The notes under the pieces are model-generated. The model had not been told where the DNA came from and searched no databases. It worked only from the letters and a program-made list of their open reading frames with translations. Position numbers and translations under genes: made by a program. A DNA stretch of 11,361 nt from Nevskiaceae bacterium. GTDB taxonomy: Bacteria; Pseudomonadota; Gammaproteobacteria; Steroidobacterales; Steroidobacteraceae. The DNA lies in NCBI GenBank assembly GCA_031277355.1, contig JAITMN010000068.1, positions 1-11,361 on the forward strand, read 5' to 3'. Positions 1 to 7,804 of this stretch are shown here, one piece after another. The stretch's first letter is position 1, and each line of letters opens with the position of its first letter.

Positions 1-751
1 GCTCCACATTGCGCAGCGCGGAGAAAATCGTCTCGGTGCGCCCCGGATGCTCGCGCTCCCAATCGGCGAGCATCCGCTTCACCGCCGCGCGTTGCAGGTT
101 CTGCTGCGAACCGCACAGATTGCAGGGAATCACCGGAAATTCGCGCGCCGCCGCATAGCGGGCGATGTCGCGCTCGGCTACGTAGGCCAAGGGCCGGATC
201 ACGATGTTGCGGCCATCCTCCGAGCGCAGCTTCGGCGCCATCGCCTTCAATCGTCCGCCGAAGAACAGATTCAGGAACAGCGTTTCGACGATGTCGTCGC
301 GGTGATGGCCCAGCGCGATGCGCGTGACGCCATTCTCCGCCGCCCAGCGATACAGCGCGCCACGGCGCATCCGCGAGCACAGGCTGCACATCGTGCGACC
401 TTCGGGAATCACGCGCTTGACCACGCTGTAGGTGTCCTGCTCGATCACATGGAATTCAACGCCCAGGCAGCGCAGGTAATCCGGCAACACCTGCTCGGGA
501 AAACCCGGCTGCTTCTGATCGAGGTTCACCGCCACCAGCGAAAATTGCACCGGCGCACTGCGCTGCAACGACAGCAGCATGTCGAGCAGCGTGTAGGAAT
601 CCTTGCCGCCCGACAGACACACCATCACGCGATCACCCTGCCCGATCATCGCGTAGTCTTCGATGGCCTTGCCGACCAGCCCGCGGATGCGCGCGGCCAG
701 TCGGCGCTTGGTGGCCGACAGATCAGCGGATGCCTCGGCATGCGCCGGCAT
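1..751 (-). CDS. ttcA: TtcA, tRNA 2-thiocytidine(32) synthetase, C-terminus cut by the window edge
   Basis: TtcA is a cytosolic ATP- and iron-sulfur-dependent enzyme that thiolates cytidine 32 of certain tRNAs, using sulfur from a cysteine desulfurase (family knowledge). The sequence shows the PP-loop ATP pyrophosphatase motif SGGKDS at residues 47-52, and the cluster cysteines C122 and C125 (in MCSLCSRMRRG) and C213 (in PCNLCGSQ), the same numbering as in E. coli TtcA. GHHRDDIVET follows at about 148-157. About 250 codons are present; the end lies beyond base 1. I chose ATG at 751 because the numbering then matches E. coli; GTG at 754 and TTG at 769 are in frame but less likely. There is no Shine-Dalgarno sequence in front of it. 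The gene begins 18 bases after the stop of the RND pump on the same strand, so it may be cotranscribed with it, with no evident functional link. Confidence 0.95.
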   Translation of the reverse strand, partial: MPAHAEASADLSATKRRLAARIRGLVGKAIEDYAMIGQGDRVMVCLSGGKDSYTLLDMLLSLQRSAPVQFSLVAVNLDQKQPGFPEQVLPDYLRCLGVEFHVIEQDTYSVVKRVIPEGRTMCSLCSRMRRGALYRWAAENGVTRIALGHHRDDIVETLFLNLFFGGRLKAMAPKLRSEDGRNIVIRPLAYVAERDIARYAAAREFPVIPCNLCGSQQNLQRAAVKRMLADWEREHPGRTETIFSALRNVE

Positions 752-769
752 CACGGCAGCCAAAGCCAA

Positions 770-3700
770 TCAGCCTGCCGGGTTGCTGATGGGTTCGTCC
801 TTCGGTGCGCCCTTCTGGGAGCGAGCCAGACGCTCGATCAGCCGCGAGAGATATTCCGGCGACTTCGTGTTGCGCGCAATCTTGAAGTACAGCGCCGGCA
901 CGACGAACAGCGTCAGCGCCACCGCAAAGATCGCGCCGAAGAACACCGTCGCGCCGATGGTCTGGCGCGTCTCCGCGCCGGCGCCGGTGGCGATCATCAG
1001 CGGTATCGCACCGGCTGCGGTGGCCAGCGTGGTCATCAGCACCGGACGGATACGCGCACCGGCGGCCTCGATCACCGCATCCAAGAACTCGCGGCCCTGA
1101 TCGCGCAACTGATTGGAGAACTCCACGATCAGGATGCCGTTCTTGCTGGCGATGCCGATCAGCATCACCGCGCCGATCTGACTGAAGATGTTGATCGAAG
1201 AATTGAACAGCCACAGACCGCCCAGCGCGCCGGTCAGCGCCATCGGCACCGTGGCGAGGATCACCACCGGATGCACGAAGCTCTCGAACTGCGCGGCCAG
1301 CACCAGATAGACGATCAGCAGCGCAAAGCCGAAGGTCATCATCATGCCGCCAGCAGAGCGCTTCAGTTCGCGCGACTGACCGTCGTAATCAATCTGCACG
1401 GGGATGCCCATATCCAGCGACTGCTCACGCACGACCTGCGCGAAGTAGTCGAGCGCATCGCCCAGCGCATAGCCCGACGCCAGATTGGCCGTGATCGAAA
1501 CCGAACGCTGGCGATTGAAACGGCGCAGTTCCTTCGGCGCGCCGGTTTCATCAACCTTCACGACGCTGGAAAGCGGCACCAACTCGCCATTGCGAGTGGA
1601 GCGCACGTAGATGTTGTCCAGATCGTTCACCGTGGCGCGTTGCTCGTCGCGCGCCTGCAGCACCACGTTGTATTCGTCGCCGCCCATCTGGAAGGTGGTG
1701 ACCACGCGCGAACCCAGCATCGTTTCCAGCGCGCGGCCCACGTCGGTGAGCGAGACGCCCAAATCCGCCGCCTTGTTGCGGTCGAAGCCCACGCGCAATT
1801 GCGGCTGGCGCTCCTGATAATCCATCTCGATATTGGCGAGCCCCGGATTCTTCTCCGCTTCACGGATCACGCGGTCGGCCACACTGGCCACCTCGCGATA
1901 CTCCGCGCCCTGCAGCACGATCGACACCGGCTTGCCGCCGCCGCCAATGCCACCCTGCGCGCGCGACACCACGCGCACACCGGCGATGTTCTGCGTGCGA
2001 TCAGCCAGACGCTTCTGAATGACGCCGGCGCTGTCGGTGCGCTGCCCCCAGGGCACCAACGGAATCATCACCATGCCCGTGCTGACATCCGCGCCCGCGC
2101 CATAACTGCCGGTGCGCACGATCACGCGCTCGGCGTTGCCACGATCCACTTCATCCTTGGCAATGGCACCCACTTCTTCCAGATAGCGCGAGATGTAGGG
2201 CAGGCTGGAACCTTCCGGTCCCTGCACGAACAACTGCACGCGGCCACGATCTTCAGCCGGCGCGTATTCCTGCGGCAGTTTCATGCCGCCCCAGGGCCAG
2301 CCCACCATCAGCAGCAGAATGGCTGTCGTGGCAAAACTGCCCGCAGCGCCCAGAACCAGCCACGGGCGCTTGCCCTGGAGTGTCCAGCGCAGCGCGGAGA
2401 TGTATTGCGCGGCAAAAGCCTTGAAACCCCGGTCGATGGCTTCGGCCACGCGACCGCGATGCATGCCGTTGGCGAACATCTTGGAGGTCATCATCGGCGT
2501 GAGCGTCAATGCGATCAGCGCCGAGAACAGCACGGCGGCGGCCACCGTCACGCCGAATTCGCGGAACAGCCGGCCGATATTGCCCTGCAGATAGGAGATG
2601 GGCAGGAACACCGCCACCAGCACCAGCGTCGTGGCAATGACCGCAAAGCCGATTTCATGACTGCCCCGGATCGCCGCCAGCAATGGCGGTTCGCCCGTCT
2701 CGATTCGTCGCACGATGTTTTCAAGCACGACGATGGCGTCGTCGACCACCAGGCCGATGGCCAGCACCGCGCCCAGCAATGTGACGGTGTTGATGGAGTA
2801 ATCGAGCACCACCATCACCAGCGCGGCGGCGAATATCGACACCGGTATCGTGGCCGCCGGAATCAGCGTGGCGCGCAGGCTGCCCAGGAAGGCCATGATC
2901 ACCACCAGCACGATGATCAGCGTTTCGGACAGCGCCTTGAGCACCTTGTTCATCGACTCGCGGATGAACACCGAGTTATCGACGTTGACCTCGATGTTGA
3001 TGTCGGCGGGCAGCGTCTCGCGGATCAGCTCCATTTCCTTCTTCACCGCCGAAGCCACTTCCAGCACGTTGGCGGTGGACAGCGGCGTGACCGGCATCAT
3101 GATGGCCGGACCTTCATCGGTGGACGAACCGCTGCGCTCGTTCTCCGCCGCCATCTGCACCTGGGCCACTTCGCCCAGACGCACCAGATAGCCATCGGAA
3201 CTGCGGCCGATCACCAGATTGCGGAAATCATCTTCGGTGCGCAGCGACATGTCGGCGCGCAACGAGAACTCACGCTGCTGCGACTCGATGCGTCCGGCGG
3301 GCAACTCCACGTTCTCGGCGCGCAGTGCATTTTCGATGTCGGTGATCGCAATGCGCCGCGAAGCCATCGCGCCGCGATCGAGCCAAATGCGCATGGCGTA
3401 GCGCCGTCCGCCATTGACGTCCACGCTGGCCACACCCGGCACGGCGCCCACGCGATTGACCAGGTAGCGATCGACGAAGTCGGTGAGTTCAAGCGCAGTG
3501 CGCTTGTTGCTGGTGAGGATCAGGTACAGCACCGGCTCGGCGCTGCTGTCGACCTTGCTGATCTGCGGCGCATCGGCTTCTTCGGGCAGACGCCGCGCCA
3601 CGCGCGACACGCGATCACGCACGTCGTTGGCCGCATCATCGACATTGCGGTCGGCGGTGAAGGTGATGTTGATGCTGGAGCTTTCATCGCGGCTCTGCGA

Positions 3701-3943
3701 GGAGAGTTTGTCGATGCCTTCCAGACCGGCGATCTGGTTTTCCAGCACCTGCGTGATGCGGCTTTCGATCACCGCTGCGTTGGCGCCACGGTAACTGACG
3801 CTGACGCTGACCACCGGCTGCGAGATGTCGGGATATTCGCGGATGGACAGACGCATCGTGGCCATCAGGCCGACGATCAGCAGCAACAGCGCCAGCACGG
3901 TGGCGAACACCGGCCGGCGGATCGATAGCTCGGATATCTTCAT
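770..3943 (-). CDS. RND efflux transporter permease, HAE-1 (AcrB-like) family
   Basis: This 1057-residue inner-membrane pump is of normal length for an AcrB-type permease, which exports hydrophobic or amphiphilic compounds by proton exchange in a trimer joined to a membrane fusion protein and an outer membrane channel. It starts MKISELSIRRPVFA, the usual cytoplasmic start plus TM1 (about 11-30). TM2-TM6 begin near residue 337. TM4 carries the paired proton-relay aspartates D401 and D402 in GLVVDDAIVVLENI, and TM10 carries the relay lysine K934 in GIASKNGILIVEF. Two large periplasmic domains lie at about 31-335 and 555-865, and the second helix bundle at about 866-1025. The start ATG (3941-3943) overlaps the fusion-protein stop in ATGA and is preceded by GAGGTG at 3946-3951. 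The substrate cannot be told from the sequence. No outer membrane channel gene is adjacent, so a channel encoded elsewhere is presumably shared. Confidence 0.95.
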   Translation of the reverse strand: MKISELSIRRPVFATVLALLLLIVGLMATMRLSIREYPDISQPVVSVSVSYRGANAAVIESRITQVLENQIAGLEGIDKLSSQSRDESSSINITFTADRNVDDAANDVRDRVSRVARRLPEEADAPQISKVDSSAEPVLYLILTSNKRTALELTDFVDRYLVNRVGAVPGVASVDVNGGRRYAMRIWLDRGAMASRRIAITDIENALRAENVELPAGRIESQQREFSLRADMSLRTEDDFRNLVIGRSSDGYLVRLGEVAQVQMAAENERSGSSTDEGPAIMMPVTPLSTANVLEVASAVKKEMELIRETLPADINIEVNVDNSVFIRESMNKVLKALSETLIIVLVVIMAFLGSLRATLIPAATIPVSIFAAALVMVVLDYSINTVTLLGAVLAIGLVVDDAIVVLENIVRRIETGEPPLLAAIRGSHEIGFAVIATTLVLVAVFLPISYLQGNIGRLFREFGVTVAAAVLFSALIALTLTPMMTSKMFANGMHRGRVAEAIDRGFKAFAAQYISALRWTLQGKRPWLVLGAAGSFATTAILLLMVGWPWGGMKLPQEYAPAEDRGRVQLFVQGPEGSSLPYISRYLEEVGAIAKDEVDRGNAERVIVRTGSYGAGADVSTGMVMIPLVPWGQRTDSAGVIQKRLADRTQNIAGVRVVSRAQGGIGGGGKPVSIVLQGAEYREVASVADRVIREAEKNPGLANIEMDYQERQPQLRVGFDRNKAADLGVSLTDVGRALETMLGSRVVTTFQMGGDEYNVVLQARDEQRATVNDLDNIYVRSTRNGELVPLSSVVKVDETGAPKELRRFNRQRSVSITANLASGYALGDALDYFAQVVREQSLDMGIPVQIDYDGQSRELKRSAGGMMMTFGFALLIVYLVLAAQFESFVHPVVILATVPMALTGALGGLWLFNSSINIFSQIGAVMLIGIASKNGILIVEFSNQLRDQGREFLDAVIEAAGARIRPVLMTTLATAAGAIPLMIATGAGAETRQTIGATVFFGAIFAVALTLFVVPALYFKIARNTKSPEYLSRLIERLARSQKGAPKDEPISNPAG

Positions 3944-5100
3944 GACACCTCGGACGACGCAGGCGCGTGCGAGGAATCAGCCCCTTCGGCAGGCTGTTCC
4001 AGGATTTTTGCGCCATCGCGCAATTTCAGCGTGCCTTCGATCACGACGCGATCTCCGGCGCGCAGCCCCTCGACGATTTCCACCAACCCCGGCTCACGCC
4101 GCCCCAGACGCACTTCGCGCTTGGTCACGGCCTCGCCCTCGATCAGATACACGAACTGCCGCGCCTGTTCGGGAACCAGCGCTTCTTCAGGCACCACCAG
4201 CGCTTCGCGGGATTCCTGCGACAACTGCACGGTGAGGAACATGCCCGGCTTCAATGCGCTGTCGGCGTTGGGCACCAGCGCGCGAACCGTGACGGAGCGC
4301 GTCAGCGGATCGACGCGCGAATCGACGCTGGATACCGAACCGCGAAAATCGCGGCCGGGGAAGGCGTTGGTGCGGGCAATGATAGCCTGCGCGTTATGCA
4401 CTGCGCCCACATACAGATCGGGCAGCGCGAAATCCACCTTGATGGTGCTGGAATCATCCAGCGTGGTGATGACGGTGCCGGGGCTGATCAGCGAGCCGAC
4501 GCTGACGCGGCGCAGGCCCACGCGACCGCTGAAGGGCGCGCGAATCACGGTGTCGTTCAGGCGGGACTGCGCAGCGGCCACGCGCGCCTGATTGGATTCC
4601 ATCGTGCCGCGCAGTTGATCGAACTGCGATTGCGACACGAGGTTCTCGGCCACCAGATCGCGGCTGCGGTTGTATTGCGAGGCGCTTTCGGTGAAGTCGG
4701 CCTGCGCGGCGGCCAGATCGGCGCTGACCTGCGCGCTGTCCAGTTCCACCAGCACCTGCCCGGCGCGCACCGCCTGACCATCGGTGAAGTGAATGGCGGT
4801 GACGAGGTTCGATGCCTTGGAGGTGACATCGACCGATTCATTGGCAACAGCAGTGCCGATGGCTTCGATGCCCACCGTCATCACATGCATGCGCGCTGTG
4901 GCGCCCACCACGGCAACGGCTTGCGCGTTCGCGAAATTCGCGCCGCCCCCGCCACCCGGACGGCCACCACCCTGACCGCCCGCACCTGCTGGCGCGGCGC
5001 CGGGTTCCACCTGATGTTTGGTGGCGTAAACCGCCCACCCCATACTGAATACGGCAGCGGCGATGCTGACGACAGTGACTATTGTGCGAGCTTGAGGCAT
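3940..5100 (-). CDS. RND efflux periplasmic adaptor (membrane fusion protein, HlyD/AcrA type)
   Basis: This 386-residue adaptor links an RND pump to an outer membrane channel. Residues 7-25 form one hydrophobic segment with no lipobox cysteine, so it is probably a membrane-anchored or cleaved N-terminus rather than a lipoprotein. A Gly/Pro/Ala-rich linker follows at 34-53. Next come the first lipoyl half (SVDVTSKASNLVTAIHFTDG), a coiled-coil hairpin rich in Ala, Gln and Arg, the second lipoyl half (VIRAPFSGRVGLRRVSVG), a beta-barrel domain and a membrane-proximal domain ending near LRDGAKIL. Upstream in-frame codons back to 5211 give an implausible N-terminus, so ATG at 5100 is preferred. It lacks a Shine-Dalgarno sequence but has TAATCT 7 bases upstream. 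Its stop overlaps the pump start, so the two are translationally coupled. The substrate is unknown. Confidence 0.94.
   Translation of the reverse strand: MPQARTIVTVVSIAAAVFSMGWAVYATKHQVEPGAAPAGAGGQGGGRPGGGGGANFANAQAVAVVGATARMHVMTVGIEAIGTAVANESVDVTSKASNLVTAIHFTDGQAVRAGQVLVELDSAQVSADLAAAQADFTESASQYNRSRDLVAENLVSQSQFDQLRGTMESNQARVAAAQSRLNDTVIRAPFSGRVGLRRVSVGSLISPGTVITTLDDSSTIKVDFALPDLYVGAVHNAQAIIARTNAFPGRDFRGSVSSVDSRVDPLTRSVTVRALVPNADSALKPGMFLTVQLSQESREALVVPEEALVPEQARQFVYLIEGEAVTKREVRLGRREPGLVEIVEGLRAGDRVVIEGTLKLRDGAKILEQPAEGADSSHAPASSEVS
3946..3951 (-). promoter_or_regulatory. Ribosome binding site of the RND pump gene
   Basis: GAGGTG, read on the minus strand, has its GAGG core 4 bases before the pump ATG and lies within the last codons of the adaptor gene. 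With the ATGA stop/start overlap it supports translational coupling. The first genes of the transcription units here have no such sequence. Confidence 0.6.
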
Positions 5101-5107
5101 AGACCCG

Positions 5108-5113
5108 AGATTA
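5108..5113 (-). promoter_or_regulatory. Candidate -10 box (TAATCT) of the efflux operon, predicting a leaderless mRNA
   Basis: TAATCT lies 7 bases before the adaptor ATG at 5100 and just inside a TAATAAT run. A start point 7 bases beyond the box would fall at the ATG itself or one base before it, and no Shine-Dalgarno sequence is present. No clear -35 is seen; TTAGAA is present but 19 bases away. It is the weakest box match of the four such sites in the window. Confidence 0.35.
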
Positions 5114-5195
5114 TTACACCGCCAAGGCCATGTTCTAAGCCCAAAGCGTGAGATAAATCGCAAAAATAATTGCGGAACTAATTGGCTGGATCGCT

Positions 5196-5223
5196 GTCTG
5201 CCCCCGCCCAACCGGGGCCAGAC
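5196..5223 (-). terminator. Stem-loop just after the beta-lactamase-like gene, possible terminator
   Basis: GTCTGCCCCCG (5196-5206) and CGGGGCCAGAC (5213-5223) can pair over 11 positions with one mismatch, around a 6-base loop. The hairpin begins 3 bases after the stop of the beta-lactamase-like gene (5227-5229), a usual place for a terminator, and lies before the efflux operon on the same strand. There is no T-run after it on the minus strand, so it could instead be a weak attenuator or an mRNA-stabilising hairpin. Confidence 0.4.
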
Positions 5224-5226
5224 GGG

Positions 5227-6291
5227 TCATTGCAACAGCCGGACGGCCTGATCCACCGGCAATTGCCCCTCCCCGGCCCAGAACAGCGCCGCGCCGCTGG
5301 CGGGCACGGCGGCCAGCATCCGGCCCGTGGTGCGCAGCATCAGCACTTCGATGCCCTCAACGCGCTCGATCTGCCACACCAGTCCCTGCGTGGGATTGAG
5401 CATGTGCCCCACGCCGATGTCCTGGAGCCGTTCGGGCGGCAGCAGCGAACGCCCGCCGACGCTGCCGCGCTGCGCCAGCATCAGCGCCACGCGAAACCAG
5501 TCGCCCGCCGTGGCGCTGATGCAGCAATGCGCGGCAATGTCGCCGCGCGGGTGGTCCAGCGTGGCGTGCGCGTCGGAGGCGGCCAGACGTCGCCACAGCA
5601 CGGTGTCGAGCAGGTCGGCATAGCTGCCGGAGGAGAGCCGGCCGGCCAGCAGCGCCAGCAATTGCGCGTTGGCGGGCGACCAGACGTGGACCGTCTCGAC
5701 CGGAAACACCTGCCGCACATCGAGCGCGGCGCGCGTGAAGTCCGGCCCGGCCAGCAACTGCGCCTGCGGATCAAAGGGATTCCAGGGCTGGCGTGAACCG
5801 CCGGCCAGACCGCTCAACTGCCACATCAACTGGCGCGGCGTGATCGCGCCGCGCGGATCGCGCGACCATTCGCGCAGACGCTGGCTCAGCGGCTGGTCCA
5901 GGATGCCGGGGTGATCAGCCTCCAGCGCGGCATAGACCAGGGGCAGCAGCGCCGGCGCGAGGCCGCGCCCGTCCACGAGGCTGTGCTCGTCGAGGCCGGG
6001 AGCGAACCAAGCGCGGGCGGCGTCGGGACCGTCGGCGAGGATCAGCCATTGCGCGCCGCTGGCCTGCGCGACTTCGGATAACGCAGGGTCCACGCGCAGG
6101 CGCAGCGGCAACGGCTCGTCGGCAGCCTGCAATTCGCGCGCCGGACCGGGCAGCGAGGCGGGCCAGCCCTCCGGCGCATCGCGCCAGGCGAGCGCGCGCG
6201 ACCAGAACGGCCACGCGGCGGCAGCCGCACCCACCGCCAACGACACGGCAAGCAACAACACCAGTACAAAAACCAACAGCACCCGCTGCAT
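5227..6291 (-). CDS. Class C beta-lactamase-fold serine hydrolase homologue, probably catalytically dead
   Basis: The 354-residue product has an N-terminal hydrophobic segment (about 4-26), so it is membrane-anchored or exported. The body resembles class C beta-lactamase/6-aminohexanoate-dimer hydrolase relatives: ITPRQLMWQLSGL (150-162) matches the usual 'ITVRHLLTMTSGL' stretch, WSPANAQLLALLAGRLSSGS (204-223) matches the Tyr-motif helix, and TAGDWFRVALMLAQRG (261-276) matches the 'ARDMARFGLLYLNGG' helix. The catalytic SxxK expected just before the LAPALLPLVYAAL helix is absent: the aligned residues are about V106-D-G-R109. The motif tyrosine is replaced by W204. I therefore infer a pseudoenzyme or a binding protein, with function unknown. 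I chose ATG 6291 because a TATCAT box lies 6 bases upstream; the in-frame GTG at 6297 would lie within the spacer after that box. It is divergent from glgA. Confidence 0.75.
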   Translation of the reverse strand: MQRVLLVFVLVLLLAVSLAVGAAAAAWPFWSRALAWRDAPEGWPASLPGPARELQAADEPLPLRLRVDPALSEVAQASGAQWLILADGPDAARAWFAPGLDEHSLVDGRGLAPALLPLVYAALEADHPGILDQPLSQRLREWSRDPRGAITPRQLMWQLSGLAGGSRQPWNPFDPQAQLLAGPDFTRAALDVRQVFPVETVHVWSPANAQLLALLAGRLSSGSYADLLDTVLWRRLAASDAHATLDHPRGDIAAHCCISATAGDWFRVALMLAQRGSVGGRSLLPPERLQDIGVGHMLNPTQGLVWQIERVEGIEVLMLRTTGRMLAAVPASGAALFWAGEGQLPVDQAVRLLQ

Positions 6292-6297
6292 CGCCAC

Positions 6298-6303
6298 ATG
6301 ATA
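6298..6303 (-). promoter_or_regulatory. Candidate -10 box (TATCAT) of the beta-lactamase-like gene
   Basis: On the minus strand TATCAT matches the TATAAT consensus at 5 of 6 bases and is followed by GTGGCG and then the ATG at 6291. The expected start point is the A of that ATG, giving a leaderless mRNA. The expected -35 position (about 6321-6326) lies inside glgA and has no TTGACA-like sequence. Confidence 0.45.
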
Positions 6304-6307
6304 CCGC

Positions 6308-6313
6308 TACACT
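6308..6313 (+). promoter_or_regulatory. Candidate -10 box (TACACT) of glgA
   Basis: TACACT matches TATAAT at 4 of 6 bases, including the key first TA and last T. It is followed by GCGCCG and then the glgA ATG, so the predicted start point is base 6320, the A of the start codon. The region has no Shine-Dalgarno sequence and is too short for a normal leader. The expected -35 position (about 6285-6290) lies inside the divergent gene and is not consensus-like. Confidence 0.42.
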
Positions 6314-6319
6314 GCGCCG

Positions 6320-7804
6320 ATGCCGCTGCGCATCTGTTTCGTCGCCTCCGAAGTGACGCCCCTTGCCAAGACCGGCGGACTGGCCGATGTCGCGGGCGCG
6401 CTGGTGAAGTCCCTGCACGCGCTGGGTCATGACGTGCGGCTGTTCATGCCGCTGTACCGTCAGGTGAACCGTCGCGCGCTGCGGCTCTGGCCGGTTGAAT
6501 TTCTGCGCGACGTGACGCTGCGCCTGGGCAACCACACGCTGCGCTACTCGGTGCAGACCTGCCAATTGCCCGGCAGCGGCGCGATGATCTATCTGATCGA
6601 CGCGCCCGCGCTGTTCGAGCGCGATGCGCTGTATGGCAACGCGCCCGACGAGCACCTGCGCTTTTTGCTGCTGACGCATGCGGCGCTTCAGTGCTGTCAG
6701 CGCATGGGCTTTGCGCCGCAGGTGTTTCACTGCAACGACTGGCACACGGGCCTGGGTCCGCTGCTGCTGCGCACGATGTATCGCTGGGACAAGCTGTTTG
6801 AGCACACGCGCAGTTTGCTGTCGATCCACAACATCGCGTATCAGGGACCGTTCGATGCGCGGGTGCTGCCGGAGACGGGGCTTGCAGAACTGACCTCGCT
6901 GCTGGACGCCGGCGAACTGGCGCGCGGGCGCGTGAATCCGCTGCGCGAGGGCATACGCCATGCCGATCACATCAGCACGGTCAGCCCCACCTACGCGCGG
7001 GAAATCCAGACGCCGCAGTACGGTTATGGTCTCGATGGCGATCTGCGCGCGCGCGGCGATGCGATCACCGGGATTCTGAACGGCGTGGATTACGCGGAGT
7101 GGGACCCGCGCCATGATCGCTTCCTCCCCAAGCGCTACAACGCCAGCCGTCTGAGCGTGAAGGCCGAACTGAAGCGCGAGTTCATGCAGCGCAACGGACT
7201 CGGCGGCGCGGCGAGCCGGGAGCGCATACCGCTGCTGGGCATGGTCAGCCGGCTTGCCGCGCAAAAAGGCTTTGATCTGCTGATCGACGCGCTACCGCTG
7301 CTGCTTCAGGAGCATGAGTTTCACTGCGCGATGCTCGGCAGCGGCGAGGCCAGGTATGAGCGCTTCTTCACGCAGTTGGCGCGTCGATATCCCGCGCGCG
7401 TGGCGTTTCGTCAGGGCTATTCCGAAGAGCAGGCGCACTGGATCGAAGCGGCCAGCGACCTGTTTCTGATGCCTTCGCTGTATGAGCCCTGCGGGCTGAA
7501 TCAGATGTACAGCCTGCGCTACGGCACGATACCGATCGTCCGGCGCACCGGGGGACTTGCGGACTCGGTGCAGCACTTCGATCCGGTCAGCCGCGAGGGA
7601 ACGGGCGTGGTCTTCAATGATTACGACGCGGGCGGTGTGCGCTGGGGCGTGGGTACGGCGATACAGTGGTATCGCAACAAGGCGCTGTGGCGGCAACTGA
7701 TGAAAAACGCGATGGCGCAGGATTTTTCGTGGGAGCACCAGGTGGAGGAGTACGTGGCGCTGTATGAGCGGTTGGTGGAGGGGGCGGGGGAAAGTGACCG
7801 TTGA
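6320..7804 (+). CDS. glgA: GlgA, ADP-glucose-dependent glycogen synthase (GT5)
   Basis: GlgA transfers glucose from ADP-glucose to the non-reducing end of an alpha-1,4-glucan chain in the cytosol, the elongation step of glycogen synthesis. The 494-residue protein has the two Rossmann-like GT-B domains of family GT5. It carries the N-terminal ADP-glucose-binding motif KTGGL at K17-L21, HCNDWHTG, HNIAYQG starting at H170, VSPTYA, the NGVDYAEWDP segment, SRLAAQKGFDLL, and the C-terminal catalytic signature EPCGLNQMYSLRYGT starting at E389, followed by RRTGGLADSV. Length and motifs are intact. The ATG at 6320 is only 28 bases from the divergent beta-lactamase-like gene and has no Shine-Dalgarno sequence. 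The neighbouring malQ and GH57 genes on the other strand support a storage-glucan role. No glgC or glgB is seen in the window. Confidence 0.97.
   Translation: MPLRICFVASEVTPLAKTGGLADVAGALVKSLHALGHDVRLFMPLYRQVNRRALRLWPVEFLRDVTLRLGNHTLRYSVQTCQLPGSGAMIYLIDAPALFERDALYGNAPDEHLRFLLLTHAALQCCQRMGFAPQVFHCNDWHTGLGPLLLRTMYRWDKLFEHTRSLLSIHNIAYQGPFDARVLPETGLAELTSLLDAGELARGRVNPLREGIRHADHISTVSPTYAREIQTPQYGYGLDGDLRARGDAITGILNGVDYAEWDPRHDRFLPKRYNASRLSVKAELKREFMQRNGLGGAASRERIPLLGMVSRLAAQKGFDLLIDALPLLLQEHEFHCAMLGSGEARYERFFTQLARRYPARVAFRQGYSEEQAHWIEAASDLFLMPSLYEPCGLNQMYSLRYGTIPIVRRTGGLADSVQHFDPVSREGTGVVFNDYDAGGVRWGVGTAIQWYRNKALWRQLMKNAMAQDFSWEHQVEEYVALYERLVEGAGESDR

Noticed and set aside
47..3928. A plus-strand open frame of about 1290 codons opposite the RND pump and ttcA
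   Set aside because: Its product is low-complexity His/Arg/Gln/Ala-rich and matches nothing I know. It is the expected antisense shadow of GC-rich coding DNA, and the opposite strand has clear conserved motifs.
3967..5151. A plus-strand open frame opposite the membrane fusion protein gene
   Set aside because: It is His/Arg/Gln-rich with no domain and lies opposite a clear lipoyl and barrel adaptor.
5915..7264. A long minus-strand open frame opposite glgA, running into the beta-lactamase-like gene
   Set aside because: It overlaps two genes with recognisable families, and its translation is Arg/Ala/His-rich without domains, which is typical of a shadow frame.
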